From Halomicronema sp. CCY15110 (GTDB lineage: Bacteria > Cyanobacteriota > Cyanobacteriia > Phormidesmidales > Phormidesmidaceae), in the NCBI RefSeq assembly GCF_016888165.1, contig NZ_JACSWC010000320.1:1-64000 (forward strand): a stretch of DNA of 64,000 nucleotides, given 5' to 3'. Position 1 is the first letter of the stretch. Each line of letters opens with the position of its first letter. The translations under genes and the position numbers were made by a program. Below are positions 26,568-35,928 of this stretch, piece after piece. The notes below the pieces were generated by a model that worked only from the letters and a program-made list of their open reading frames with translations, did no database searches and was not told the DNA's origin.

Positions 26568-26972
26568 ATGGCCAACTTTATCGTCCGAACCTTGACTGTG
26601 ACTGTAGCTGCGATGTCGGCAGTCGCGATCGCCTCCGTAGCCAAAGCTGACGAGCCTCCCACGACTCGCTCCGCCTACATTCCTGAGGCCGCGAATGAAA
26701 TTTTCTTCAACAATTCGCCTTCGTTTAATCAGCGTCGCTCCTTAGGTGGTCAGTTGAGCACGATGTTTGGTGTGGGCGGCTTTCCTGAGCAAAACATCAT
26801 GCAGGACGGGTATGACGTATTTAACGCTTACAATTACATGCTGGAACTCCAGACACAATCCGACCCGACCCTGCGCGTGCCTGATTTGATGAGTCCTTAC
26901 AACACGTCCGTGCAATTTTTGCCCACCACTACGGGAGGGGCGGTTTCCGGTAGTGAGTTTATTTTTGAATAA
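26568..26972 (+). CDS. Secreted protein of unknown function
   Basis: 134 residues from the ATG at 26568, which has a GTGAGGA ribosome binding site; the frame is open further upstream, but without signs of coding. A signal peptide ends after AKA (about residue 24). The mature protein is rich in Asn, Phe, Thr and Ser, and has no Cys. I do not recognise it. It is divergent from pyrE. Similar small exported proteins of unknown role occur in filamentous cyanobacteria (general knowledge, no specific match). Confidence 0.65.
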   Translation: MANFIVRTLTVTVAAMSAVAIASVAKADEPPTTRSAYIPEAANEIFFNNSPSFNQRRSLGGQLSTMFGVGGFPEQNIMQDGYDVFNAYNYMLELQTQSDPTLRVPDLMSPYNTSVQFLPTTTGGAVSGSEFIFE

Positions 26973-27132
26973 ACCATTACCTAGCAGGTATGACTTCAGC
27001 CGCAGCGACCGGGAATCGCTCGCTTTGTCCACTAGGCTGAGTTGATCAGGTAGATTGAGACCTGCGGCCTGCCTTTACAGCGATGATTGCTGGGCCTGTG
27101 GAAAGGAATTTGATTTGGCTGAATCGTTGCCC

Positions 27133-27657
27133 ATGACCGTCAACCGTTCCGCGATCGCGCTCGGCAGCAACCTCGGGGACTCTTTGGCGATTTTGCAGGG
27201 AGCGATCGCAGCGCTAGAGCGTCATCCTGATGTCACCGTCCTGCGTAGCTCCAGCATTTATCAAACCGCGCCTGTGGGGCCACCCCAGCCCGACTATTTC
27301 AACGCCTGTGCATTATTGGCGAGTTCCCTCGCACCAGAGTCACTGCTGCAATTGTTGTTAGCGATCGAAGGGCAATTTGGCCGAGTCCGGCGAGAGCGTT
27401 GGGGCGCACGTCGCCTCGACTTGGATTTACTGCTGGTGGAAGATCAGCAGCTCCAAACCCCGAGTTTAGAACTGCCCCATCCCCGGATGTGGGAGCGGGC
27501 CTTTGTGATGGTGCCCCTGGCAGAAATCGCGCCCGACTGGCGACATCCCCAATCGGGACAAACGATCGCCGAGATTTGCGCCACCCTCCCGGCGGACGGC
27601 ATTCACCGCCTGCCCGATGCCCAAATTTGCCTCCAGGCCTCCTCTGGGGGACTGTGA
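27133..27657 (+). CDS. folK: HPPK, 2-amino-4-hydroxy-6-hydroxymethyldihydropteridine pyrophosphokinase
   Basis: 174 residues from the ATG at 27133 (MTVNRSAIALGSNLGDS); the open frame upstream lacks family similarity. It transfers pyrophosphate from ATP to the pterin precursor of folate. The signature blocks are ALGSNLGD, VRRERWGARRLDLDLLLVED and LPHPRMWERAFVMVPL. The NUDIX gene follows 77 bp downstream on the same strand. Confidence 0.93.
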   Translation: MTVNRSAIALGSNLGDSLAILQGAIAALERHPDVTVLRSSSIYQTAPVGPPQPDYFNACALLASSLAPESLLQLLLAIEGQFGRVRRERWGARRLDLDLLLVEDQQLQTPSLELPHPRMWERAFVMVPLAEIAPDWRHPQSGQTIAEICATLPADGIHRLPDAQICLQASSGGL

Positions 27658-27734
27658 TAGTCTATTCCTCACAACACGCGGCCCAGCTTTGTCGGCTAGG
27701 GCTACGGTCATTTACTTTACCTTAGCCACCCTCT

Positions 27735-28286
27735 ATGCCACTCGGTAACGAACCGCCCCAACTGCTCAAACAGCGTCTGTTGATTAAAGGACGCAAGTTT
27801 AACTTTGAAATTAACAGCCTCCGCTTGCCCAACAAGGCCGAAGGCGAATGGGAGTGCATTCGTCATCCCGGTGGGGCGCTGGCGATTCCGGTGACAGCCG
27901 AGGGGCAATTGGTATTGGTGCGGCAGTATCGTTTTGCCGTGCAGGGTCGCCTGCTAGAGTTTCCCGCCGGGACAGTCGAAGTGAATGAAACGCCGTTGCA
28001 AACCATTCAGCGCGAAATTCAGGAAGAAGTCGGCTACAGCGCCAAATCCTGGCAGTCTTTGGGCAACTTTCCCCTGGCTCCGGGATATTCTGACGAATTT
28101 ATTTATGCCTTTTTGGCCACTGACCTGGAGAAAATCGAGCAGCCGCCAGCGGGTGATGCGGACGAAGACATTGAGGTCGTCTATCTCACGCCAGCCGAGT
28201 TTGAGCAGGCAGTGACTAATGGCGAAGGCGTCGATGCTAAATCCATCGCTAGCTATATGTTGGCGAAAGCGTTATTAGCGGCATAG
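27735..28286 (+). CDS. NUDIX hydrolase, ADP-ribose pyrophosphatase type
   Basis: 183 residues. The complete NUDIX box runs from GTVEVNETPLQTIQ to REIQEEVGY (about residues 78-100), with the metal-binding glutamates in REIQEE. The upstream strand with LVLVRQYRFAVQGRLLEFPAG is typical of ADP-ribose pyrophosphatases of the NudF kind. It follows folK and may be co-transcribed. Confidence 0.88.
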   Translation: MPLGNEPPQLLKQRLLIKGRKFNFEINSLRLPNKAEGEWECIRHPGGALAIPVTAEGQLVLVRQYRFAVQGRLLEFPAGTVEVNETPLQTIQREIQEEVGYSAKSWQSLGNFPLAPGYSDEFIYAFLATDLEKIEQPPAGDADEDIEVVYLTPAEFEQAVTNGEGVDAKSIASYMLAKALLAA

Positions 28287-28309
28287 TCTTGCCGTCATGT
28301 CGCGGCGGG

Positions 28310-31300
28310 TCAGTGCTGAGAGGGACGGGGTGACGATTGGGGTACCCGATCTTTATAGGGATGGGGAATTTTGAGTAAGTCGTCGATCTTCGGGGCCGGC
28401 AGCGGCTGGCTGAAATAAAAGCCCTGACTATACTCACAGCCGACTTGGCGCAATCGCTCCAGCTGCTCTAAGGTTTCGCCGCCTTCAGCGATCGCAAACA
28501 TCCCTAAGCGATCGCTCAGCGCCACGATCGTTTCCACAATCTCTTGGTTGACCTTGGCTAACCGCATATTGGACGTAAACGCCTGGTCAATCTTTAACGC
28601 ACTGAGGGGAAAGCGGTGCAAATAACTGAGCGATGAATAGCCCGTGCCAAAATCATCGATCGCCAACTGCACTGACAGAGCTTGAATCTGAGTCACTAGC
28701 TGCAATAGCTGGGGCGAGTCCCCCACCAAAAGGCTTTCCGTGATTTCTAACACCAGATATTGACCCGCTAGCCCTGATCCCTCAAGCGCCTGCCTCAGAT
28801 TGTCAACCAAGTTGGGCGTTTGCAAATCCTGGGCCGATAAATTCACACTCACCTTCAGGTTTTGAGCAGTGGCATAGCGAGTTTGCCACTGCTTCACCTG
28901 ATGACACGCGCTGTTGATGGCCCATTGGTCAATCTCCACAATCAGTCCCGTTTCTTCGGCAATGGGGATAAATTCGCTGGGGGCAATCAGGCCGCGCTCT
29001 GGATGCGGCCAACGGGCCAAGGCTTCCAGACCGTAAATGGTGCCATCACTGAGATTGACAATGGGCTGATAGTACAGCTCTAGCTGCTGGTTCGCGATCG
29101 CCTGCCGCAGATCTTGTTCGAGTTGCAGACGGTCGGTCACCTGCGCATGCAACATCGGGTCAAACATGGCGTAACTGTTTTTGCCATTCGCTTTCGCCCG
29201 ATACATGGCAATATCGGCGTCGCGGAGTAGCTCCATGGCGCTGCGGTAAGCCAAGGAACCCATGACGATGCCAATGCTCGCTGTGACCAACACTTCTCGC
29301 CGCGCAATGGGAAACGGACGCCGCAACAGATCCAGCAGCCGCTGGGCCACGATCAGGACTTCTGAGGTGCCGTTGACCGCTTCCAGCAAAATGACAAACT
29401 CGTCCCCGCCGAGGCGAGCCACTAAGTCACCGGGGCGGACGAGGCGACTCAGCGCGTGAGCCACCAGGGTCAACAATTGGTCACCAACGACATGCCCCAG
29501 CGAGTCATTCACCAACTTAAAGCGATCGAGGTCCAGAAACAGCACCGCAAATTCTTGATGGGGAGGCCGCTTTACCCGTTCTAGCGATCGCTCTAGCTGA
29601 GTCATCAGCAGATTACGATTCGGCAGTTGGGTTAGGGCATCGTGCAAAGCGTTGTGGCGCAGTTGAGCTTCTGCCTGCTGTCGCTCCACTTCGAGCTGTT
29701 TGCGATCGCTAATGTCTTGAATGATGGCGGCCAGCACCTCAAAATTGCCTTGCTCATCCCGAATCACCGATGCCGTTAAATTCACCCAGAGCACCGACTG
29801 ATCACGACACACAAAGCGCGTATCCAGGGTGAACCCTGACTTTTTCGAGCAATCGATGGGGGATAAAAGTTCCTGGTACAAACCTTGGTCGTCGGGGTGA
29901 ATCAGCTGACTCAGCGAGATGGCTTGCAACTCCTGCTCGCCGTAGCCGGTCATGGCACAGTACTTGGCATTGGCCTGCACAATTTGGCCGTCAGACTGAC
30001 AAAACGCAATTCCCAAGGTGACTTGCTCATACAGTGACGTGAAAAAAGACTGCTGATCCCGGAGCGCCTGTTCCGTAGCCTGACGTTTTTGCAGTTCGGC
30101 TTGGGCCGCGTGAAACAGCTCTGATTGATGAATCGCGATCGCCAGTTGATCGGCAATGCGGGAACTCAGGCCGACCGCTTCGGGCACCCACTTGGGGCAG
30201 ATTTTTCTGAGGGTTAAGCTGCCCCAAGTCCGCTGGTTAATCTGCAAGGGAACCATCAGCCAGGCACCGGGAAATTGCTTTGCCAGCTGTCGGTGTAAGT
30301 TGTCTGCCAGCGTTTTACTATCGTCAATACAAATCGCATCGCCTTGTTTAAGAACCGCAGACACAGGATTTTCAGCATCCGGTATCCGTAAGCCTAAACA
30401 GGTCGGGGCCGTGTCGCTGGCTCGATATTCCGCCATGTGCAGCCAACTTTGTTTCCCTGCTTCGTAGCGAGCGATCGCGCCATGATCGGCGTCTAGCAGG
30501 GTGCAAATGTCTTCTAACACATAGGGAAACAGGGACTCGATCTCAAATGACTGACGCATCAGTTTGATCACGTCGTTGACCGCCCGCTCTTGCTGGGCCT
30601 GACGGTGCAAGGTCTCTTGGGCCAGCTGCAGGTCAGTCATATCGCGTGAGGTGGCAACCACCCCAGAAATTTTGCCATCATCGCCGACAAAGGGGGCGTA
30701 AGTGACCCCAACAAAGCGCCGATTGGCACCTGGGAAGGTAAACCAGTCGCTGTATTGCACGACTTGGCCCTGCAAGCACTGGTCTAATTGGGGCTTGATC
30801 ACGGTCTGAAAGGTCTCTAATCCTAGTAAATCAGCGACCGAGTGGCCAATGATGTCCTGGCGAGAGATTTGATTCCAATCTAAATAGACCTGGTTTACCA
30901 CCTGATAGACATAGTTGCAGTCCAATAAAGCCAGGCCGTCTTGGGTGGCCGAGACGATATGTTCGTATTGTTGCAAGCGTTCTTCATTCGCCTGCCGAAT
31001 GCCGAGTTCTTGCTGGAGCTGCTGGTAGGTTTCGGCTTGCTCGATCGCGATCGCCAGTTGAGCCGCGACGCCCTGGGCAATGTGAATATCTTCCGCTGAC
31101 CAGTTGACATACTGGTGCAGCCGTCCCAGGGTCAGGCTGCCCCACACTTTTTCGCCAATACTAATGGGCGTCAATAGCCAAGCTCCTGGGTCGGTCTGAG
31201 CCAGTTGGCTGTTGACGGGATCCTGGATTGAGCGCGTATCGTTGACTTGCACCACCTCTAATCGCTTCAGCCGTTCGGCAAAAGGATTATCTTGATCAGG

Positions 31301-31951
31301 AATCACATCGTGGGCTTTAGTCACCGGTTCCTGATCGGCATTAAAAACAATGCGGTGTATCCAACATTGACGTTCCGGCAAATACTGCACGATGCTCACT
31401 TGGGCCTTCAACAGCTCGGCAATGTGAGCAGCCGAAACTGCAAAGATCGTATCAAGATCTAGGGATTGGTGAATGGCATCAATCACCCGGCTCAACGCCT
31501 CGGCTTGCTGGGTCTGCTGGGTGAGTTGGGCTTGAGTTGCTTTTAACTCACTGATATCGGAGGAAACCCCAATTAGACCCAGCAAATTTTCTTCCGCATC
31601 GTAAACCGGAGCAGTATGGACTAACGCCATAAACTCGCGGTTGTGGCGATCGCGCACTGGAAACTCCCCCGACCAAGTTTGGCCCTGTCGTAGCTTAGCC
31701 AACACCTCTGACGATCGCTGCTGAGCACTGACAGCTGGCGTCACTGCTGAGATGGGCTGACCTAAAACTTCGCGTTGCGTCCACCCATAAAGGCTCTCAG
31801 CGGCCCGATTCCAAAAGCGAATGTAGCCTGCGGCATCCGTGGCAATGACGGCTTGGTTAATGGCGTTCAGCAGTCGCGCTGATAACTGACTTGAGCAAAT
31901 TTGACTCCAATCATTGCCCGCTTGTTCAAAAGAGGGGGGGTAGCCTGGCAT
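28310..31951 (-). CDS. PAS/GAF sensor with GGDEF and EAL domains (c-di-GMP turnover)
   Basis: 1213 residues. Order by eye: PAS (about 25-140), GAF (150-315), PAS (330-450), GAF (455-610), PAS/PAC (625-750), GGDEF (755-920) and EAL (935-1190). The diguanylate cyclase signature GGDEF is intact at 848-852 and the phosphodiesterase EAL at 976-978, with further EAL-domain residues IDDFGTGYSSL present. No membrane segment is seen, so it is a soluble sensor that could both make and break c-di-GMP. The GAF domains lack an obvious bilin-binding Cys, but this is not certain. Monocistronic. Confidence 0.92.
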   Translation of the reverse strand: MPGYPPSFEQAGNDWSQICSSQLSARLLNAINQAVIATDAAGYIRFWNRAAESLYGWTQREVLGQPISAVTPAVSAQQRSSEVLAKLRQGQTWSGEFPVRDRHNREFMALVHTAPVYDAEENLLGLIGVSSDISELKATQAQLTQQTQQAEALSRVIDAIHQSLDLDTIFAVSAAHIAELLKAQVSIVQYLPERQCWIHRIVFNADQEPVTKAHDVIPDQDNPFAERLKRLEVVQVNDTRSIQDPVNSQLAQTDPGAWLLTPISIGEKVWGSLTLGRLHQYVNWSAEDIHIAQGVAAQLAIAIEQAETYQQLQQELGIRQANEERLQQYEHIVSATQDGLALLDCNYVYQVVNQVYLDWNQISRQDIIGHSVADLLGLETFQTVIKPQLDQCLQGQVVQYSDWFTFPGANRRFVGVTYAPFVGDDGKISGVVATSRDMTDLQLAQETLHRQAQQERAVNDVIKLMRQSFEIESLFPYVLEDICTLLDADHGAIARYEAGKQSWLHMAEYRASDTAPTCLGLRIPDAENPVSAVLKQGDAICIDDSKTLADNLHRQLAKQFPGAWLMVPLQINQRTWGSLTLRKICPKWVPEAVGLSSRIADQLAIAIHQSELFHAAQAELQKRQATEQALRDQQSFFTSLYEQVTLGIAFCQSDGQIVQANAKYCAMTGYGEQELQAISLSQLIHPDDQGLYQELLSPIDCSKKSGFTLDTRFVCRDQSVLWVNLTASVIRDEQGNFEVLAAIIQDISDRKQLEVERQQAEAQLRHNALHDALTQLPNRNLLMTQLERSLERVKRPPHQEFAVLFLDLDRFKLVNDSLGHVVGDQLLTLVAHALSRLVRPGDLVARLGGDEFVILLEAVNGTSEVLIVAQRLLDLLRRPFPIARREVLVTASIGIVMGSLAYRSAMELLRDADIAMYRAKANGKNSYAMFDPMLHAQVTDRLQLEQDLRQAIANQQLELYYQPIVNLSDGTIYGLEALARWPHPERGLIAPSEFIPIAEETGLIVEIDQWAINSACHQVKQWQTRYATAQNLKVSVNLSAQDLQTPNLVDNLRQALEGSGLAGQYLVLEITESLLVGDSPQLLQLVTQIQALSVQLAIDDFGTGYSSLSYLHRFPLSALKIDQAFTSNMRLAKVNQEIVETIVALSDRLGMFAIAEGGETLEQLERLRQVGCEYSQGFYFSQPLPAPKIDDLLKIPHPYKDRVPQSSPRPSQH

Positions 31952-32250
31952 ATCTTCATTTAGCGATTAAACGCTGCTACTGTGACATTCATGCAGTGGC
32001 GATGACAGGAAACCGAGCGAACTGCTTGCGAATCCAGGCTTTAGCAAAGATTGAGCTCAGGCATTGCGAGCACATGTTTGCTCTTAACAACTTTCTTTGG
32101 TCATAGCATACTCATCAGAGTTGCCAAAACTTAAGGTTTTGACATGAAAGTAAATAATTTTTCTCTGACTACAGTGATTATACTGAGCCGACCGCCAGCG
32201 ATCGCCTCAACCTGTTTGCCCAGCTAGCGACGTGAAATTAAGAACCTGAT

Positions 32251-33792
32251 CTAAATCTTCATGCCATGCACGGGCATTTGGCCGGTCTGCAACCGTTGCC
32301 AATAGTCTTTGAGGGCGACTGCCACCTGGTTAGACAGGAGCATACAGCCCAGCAGGTTGGGCAGGGCGATCGCAAACAGCATCATGTCACTAAAGGCCAG
32401 AACCGCGCTGGGCTGAGTGACTGTACCGACGAAGGTAGCGGCAACATAAATGACCCGATAGGCCACCAACCAGCGATCGCCCGTCAGGTAGCGCCAGCAC
32501 TGCTCGCCGTAATAGCCCCAAGAAATAATGGTGGAAAAGGCAAAGAGACAGACCGCCACGGTCAGCATGATGGAGAAGCCGGAAACTGCTTGTCCAAAGG
32601 CGATCGCCACCAGCTCAAAGCCCAACGCCGCGTCGGGTGCCGTTTGATACGCATTGGTCACGACACAGACCAGGGCCGTCAGGTTGCAAATCACAATGGT
32701 GTCGATAAACGGTTCGAGGGAGGCGACAATCCCTTCGCGCACGGGCTCTTTGGTGCGGGTGGCCGCATGGGCGATCGCCGCTGACCCCACCCCCGCCGAG
32801 TTAGAAAACAGCCCCCGGCGCAACCCCTGCACCATGACCGCAATCATGCCGCCTTCGATCGCTTGAGGGCTAAATGCCTCATGGGTAATCAGGGCGATCG
32901 CCCCCGGCACCGCTGGCAAATTCGCCAACAGCACCCAGACGCCTGACAGCACGTACAACCCCGCCATCGTCGGCACAATGGTCCCCGCTACCGTGCCAAT
33001 GCGCTGAATGCCGCCGACAATGACGACCCCCACGAGGGCCGTCAAGATCAAGCCATAGGCCCAGGGATAGTGATCCACCAGCGGAAAAATTTGAGCGATC
33101 GCGGATTGAGTCTGGTTGGCCTGAAACATGTTGCCCCCGCCCAGAGCTCCGACCGCGCAGAGCAAGGCAAAGGCCAGCGCTAAAAACCGACCCAGTGATG
33201 GCAACCCCAATTTGTCCAGCCCTTGGGAGAGGTAATACATCGGCCCCCCCGCAATCGTGCCGTCTTCGCGGACTGTGCGATATTGCTGCGCCAGGGTGCA
33301 TTCCACAAACTTACTCGACATGCCCAAAAAGCCCGCCAAAGTCATCCACACCACCGCCCCCGGCCCGCCGAGTTGAATGCCGATCGCCACCCCGGCAATG
33401 TTGCCTAATCCCACCGTGGCGGAGAGGGCCGTCGCGATCGCTTGAAAATGGCTCACTTCTCCCGGTTCGTTCGGGTCATCGTAGCGGCCCAGGGTGACCG
33501 CGATCGCATGGCGAAAGGCCCGAATGTTGATCAGCCCCATTCTCAGGGTGAAATAGGTGGCTCCGATTAACAGCCACAAAATGACGAGAGGCAAACCGCC
33601 AATACTGAAAAACAGCGTCCGTTCTAAGACATTGACACTGAAATTGAGCGCTTGATCAAGACTATTCGCGATGGCATCCAAGAAGAGCGTGACATCAAAA
33701 GGCAACGACTTCAGCAAGAATCTCTCCAATGTCAATATATTCAGATTATCAAGACTAAGATGGCTTCGCTGAGCAGACGTATTGCATAGCAA
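32251..33792 (-). CDS. Alanine or glycine:cation symporter (AGCS family)
   Basis: Up to 513 residues with about 10-11 membrane helices. AGCS hallmarks include the block starting GLGNIAGVAIG (near residue 125), GGPMYYL and GMSSKFVECTLAQQYR. It imports alanine, glycine or similar amino acids with Na+ or H+. The start is uncertain: the frame opens with TTG at 33792, while a TTG at 33717 has GGAGAG five bases upstream and gives a more usual N-terminus. Standing alone; no riboswitch seen upstream. Confidence 0.9.
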   Translation of the reverse strand: MLCNTSAQRSHLSLDNLNILTLERFLLKSLPFDVTLFLDAIANSLDQALNFSVNVLERTLFFSIGGLPLVILWLLIGATYFTLRMGLINIRAFRHAIAVTLGRYDDPNEPGEVSHFQAIATALSATVGLGNIAGVAIGIQLGGPGAVVWMTLAGFLGMSSKFVECTLAQQYRTVREDGTIAGGPMYYLSQGLDKLGLPSLGRFLALAFALLCAVGALGGGNMFQANQTQSAIAQIFPLVDHYPWAYGLILTALVGVVIVGGIQRIGTVAGTIVPTMAGLYVLSGVWVLLANLPAVPGAIALITHEAFSPQAIEGGMIAVMVQGLRRGLFSNSAGVGSAAIAHAATRTKEPVREGIVASLEPFIDTIVICNLTALVCVVTNAYQTAPDAALGFELVAIAFGQAVSGFSIMLTVAVCLFAFSTIISWGYYGEQCWRYLTGDRWLVAYRVIYVAATFVGTVTQPSAVLAFSDMMLFAIALPNLLGCMLLSNQVAVALKDYWQRLQTGQMPVHGMKI

Positions 33793-33906
33793 GTCGAGTT
33801 CGAACCCTTAGGTCAGCCCTTTCTTTGTCAGCTTCTGGACTTACACCAATCCTCATTCTGTTCAACTTCATAACGATTTGGCATTGCTGGGAAATCCCCC
33901 AAAAAT

Positions 33907-33943
33907 ACGCCCCTCATGCCCATAGCAAAACGATGAGGGGCGT
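33907..33943 (-). terminator. Strong minus-strand terminator-like hairpin
   Basis: ACGCCCCTCAT (33907-33917) pairs perfectly with ATGAGGGGCGT (33933-33943). Read on the minus strand the stem is followed by ATTTTTGGGGG, a T5 tail. It would stop transcripts entering from the right, for example from a small minus-strand RNA or ORF in 34.0-34.8 kb. Confidence 0.65.
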
Positions 33944-34216
33944 GACACGAGGATGCGAGTCCAAAGTGAAACGCTCTTCATATAGACGCCTTAGTTTCTG
34001 GATTTGGCACCCGCAATGTCTTGCTTGGCCATTAGGTAGTTTTTGGGAATGAGTCAAGCTATAGTTGTCGGCCTTTTCAATTTTCTGCTCAGCTACCGGC
34101 TTAATAAAACCACCTGTTAGAGCAGACTTCAACTCGCCCAGGGCTGTTTTTCTAGGGCGAGCTATCCATAAATTCGAGACACCTTTGAGGTCAAGCCTTA
34201 CCGCGTCCTCATTCAC
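33914..34216 (-). CDS. Doubtful small ORF, unknown
   Basis: 100 codons, basic (LWIARPRKTALGELKSALTG) with a Cys pair (HCGCQ). It has an AGGG just upstream of its ATG and ends inside the strong minus-strand hairpin at 33907-33943, which could be its terminator. I recognise no family, and it may be a chance frame or a gene remnant at the island edge. Confidence 0.25.
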   Translation of the reverse strand: MNEDAVRLDLKGVSNLWIARPRKTALGELKSALTGGFIKPVAEQKIEKADNYSLTHSQKLPNGQARHCGCQIQKLRRLYEERFTLDSHPRVTPLIVLLWA

Positions 34217-34511
34217 CCTAAAGACTAGTGAGCGTCAGACTAAAAATCAGGTCTTGCTCCCGCAGGGAGCCACTGCGGGAACGACAGGCTCAGCCCGCAA
34301 GTACGGATCCTGCTCATCCTGAGCTTTTCGTAGGCCGTGCCTTCCCGAAGGGAATCGGATATTAGCGAGTATGCCTAACCCAAAAGTCAAGAACTGACAG
34401 AGCACTAGAGGCTGCCGCCTTTTTACGACAAGGAGCTAACGGCAAAATAGGCAACCGCCTCTGAGAAATCATTGCGATCTGGTCATGGGTGGCAATTAAA
34501 CCATGCCTGAT

Positions 34512-34542
34512 GTTTTCTTAAGGTTTTCTTAAGGTTTTCTCG
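34512..34542. promoter_or_regulatory. Phased 11-bp direct repeats, possible response-regulator site
   Basis: GTTTTCTTAAG is repeated at 34512-34522 and 34523-34533, and degenerately at 34534-34542. Read another way, CTTAAGGT boxes are separated by TTT with an 11-bp period. PhoB/OmpR-type regulators bind such phased direct repeats (cyanobacterial Pho boxes are CTTAACCT-like), but the match is only 6 of 8. It lies about 350 bp upstream of the gene at 34891. Confidence 0.35.
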
Positions 34543-34795
34543 TGTAAAACATTTGACCTATGCGCTGAGTGTCTATGACTTTGGAGGAAAAACGATATCT
34601 AGTGTCTGTTTATTAAGCTGCTTATCTGGAATCGCTGTATTTAGATCGCCGGAGGTAAATTCACAAAATAGCTTCAAAGGTTTGAAACTTTATTTTTTCT
34701 TCATGTTTGAATGTCGGTTTGTGGGGTGTCGCCCTCGACATAAGGGGGTGAGACCTCATGTTTTAGGGGTGGGACCCCTGGCATCTGTATGGTGT

Positions 34796-34815
34796 CCCAC
34801 CAGCTTTGTGGTGGG
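34796..34815. repeat. Small hairpin upstream of the 34891 gene
   Basis: CCCACCA, loop GCTTTG, TGGTGGG: a perfect 7-bp stem in the leader region of the next gene, followed by a pyrimidine tract. Confidence 0.5.
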
Positions 34816-34890
34816 TCTCTCCCTCTTTTGCCGCCAGCGGAAATAATTTAACTATGAATGGCATCAGTTTCATTGAGGAAGGATGCATCA

Positions 34891-35928
34891 ATGACGGAAG
34901 ATGTCAGAAACAAGGTCAATATTGACGTTTATTTCTCGGATTTTGAGACTCCAGAAGTGGTTATTTCTGAAGTGATTCCTGCTGATAAGGAAAACAAAGT
35001 AAAGCCCAAAGCGTTGCCCCAGGTTGATTTTGCTAGACCGTCCCGCAGAAAAGAGCCTAGTCAGGAAGAATTGAGCGAAGCCGCGCATGAATTGAAGCAG
35101 CTCCGCTGGCAAATAGATGAATTGCCCGGTCACTTAGCAAAACGACGAGTGATGCGAAAAGAGTCCGCACAAACCCTGCGACTACTGCTAGCTGGCATTT
35201 GTGTCTCAATCGTGGCGTCTGGCAGTTTTTTGGCCCTGCGCCAATGCCAAAAAGGACAGATTTGTGAACAGTGGGGACAGTTGACTGACTCGCTTCACGT
35301 TTCGGTGGTGTCGCAATTAACTTCGTTTCGCCAAAGTCTCAATGCTCATAAAGACCTGTTAAGCGACTTCACCATGCTCAGGTTCAGAAAACCTGAGTTG
35401 CTAGAAGAATCCAATCAACTACAAACACCTGCACAATCCCAAGACGTCTTCCAGCGGGGTGTGGACGAGGCCGAAACGGCTATGGCATTACAGCAAGAAG
35501 CCATTGCGCCCGATGAGTGGCAAAAAGTTGTACGCCACTGGGAAATGGCGATCGCTCATCTGGCAGAGGCTTCATCGGATGATCAACTGGCAGCAGAAGC
35601 TCGGGAAAAGAGTGCCGTTTACCAACTCAATCTAGAGTATGCACGCTCTGAGGTGGATTCTTTCCGTGAAGCTGTCAATGCGGCCATGGCAGCGGCTGTG
35701 CTAACTCAATCGGCCAGTACTGAGGCCGATTGGCAGCAAGTGGCACAAACATGGCTAGAAGCGATTTCCTTGATGGACAGCGTGACTCCGGAAAGTGAGC
35801 ACTATCAAATGGCCCAGCGAAAAATACTAGAGTACTCTAGTAACTTGCTCTATGCCCAAACCGAAGTCCTGATGGCAGCCCGAGCTAAAGATCAACTGCT
35901 ATCGGTTCACGGCATCGCTACTGAGTAA
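34891..35928 (+). CDS. Single-pass membrane protein with helical repeats, unknown function
   Basis: 345 residues from the ATG at 34891, which has GAGGAAGG about 8 bases upstream. The N-terminal 90 residues are polar and charged, followed by one membrane helix (about 95-116) and a helical C-terminal part. That part contains two related units: EWQKVVRHWEMAIAHLAEA (near 208-226) and DWQQVAQTWLEAISLMDSV (near 288-306). Such W..V...W..AI repeats recur in cyanobacterial envelope proteins of unknown role. It is convergent with the XRE regulator, the two genes overlapping by 11 bp at their 3' ends. Confidence 0.7.
   Translation: MTEDVRNKVNIDVYFSDFETPEVVISEVIPADKENKVKPKALPQVDFARPSRRKEPSQEELSEAAHELKQLRWQIDELPGHLAKRRVMRKESAQTLRLLLAGICVSIVASGSFLALRQCQKGQICEQWGQLTDSLHVSVVSQLTSFRQSLNAHKDLLSDFTMLRFRKPELLEESNQLQTPAQSQDVFQRGVDEAETAMALQQEAIAPDEWQKVVRHWEMAIAHLAEASSDDQLAAEAREKSAVYQLNLEYARSEVDSFREAVNAAMAAAVLTQSASTEADWQQVAQTWLEAISLMDSVTPESEHYQMAQRKILEYSSNLLYAQTEVLMAARAKDQLLSVHGIATE

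Larger units (their letters stand above)
33793..34890. other. About 1.1 kb intergenic region with hairpins and phased repeats
   Basis: No convincing gene, apart from a doubtful minus-strand ORF (33914-34216). It contains a perfect 11-bp hairpin at 33907-33943, a hairpin at 34258-34280 (TCCCGCAG/CTGCGGGA), TTCCC/GGGAA at 34342-34354, an 11-bp direct repeat at 34512-34542 and a hairpin at 34796-34815. It marks the left edge of the AT-rich island. Confidence 0.6.

Noticed and set aside
33790-33815. GAGTTCGAACCC resembling a tRNA T-loop
   Set aside because: No acceptor, D-arm or anticodon stem can be drawn on either strand.
33825-34052. 75-codon plus-strand ORF
   Set aside because: Covers the strong hairpin at 33907-33943 and has no coding character.
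34553-34846. 97-codon plus-strand ORF before the membrane-protein gene
   Set aside because: Unusual composition, overlaps the hairpin at 34796-34815, no recognisable motif.
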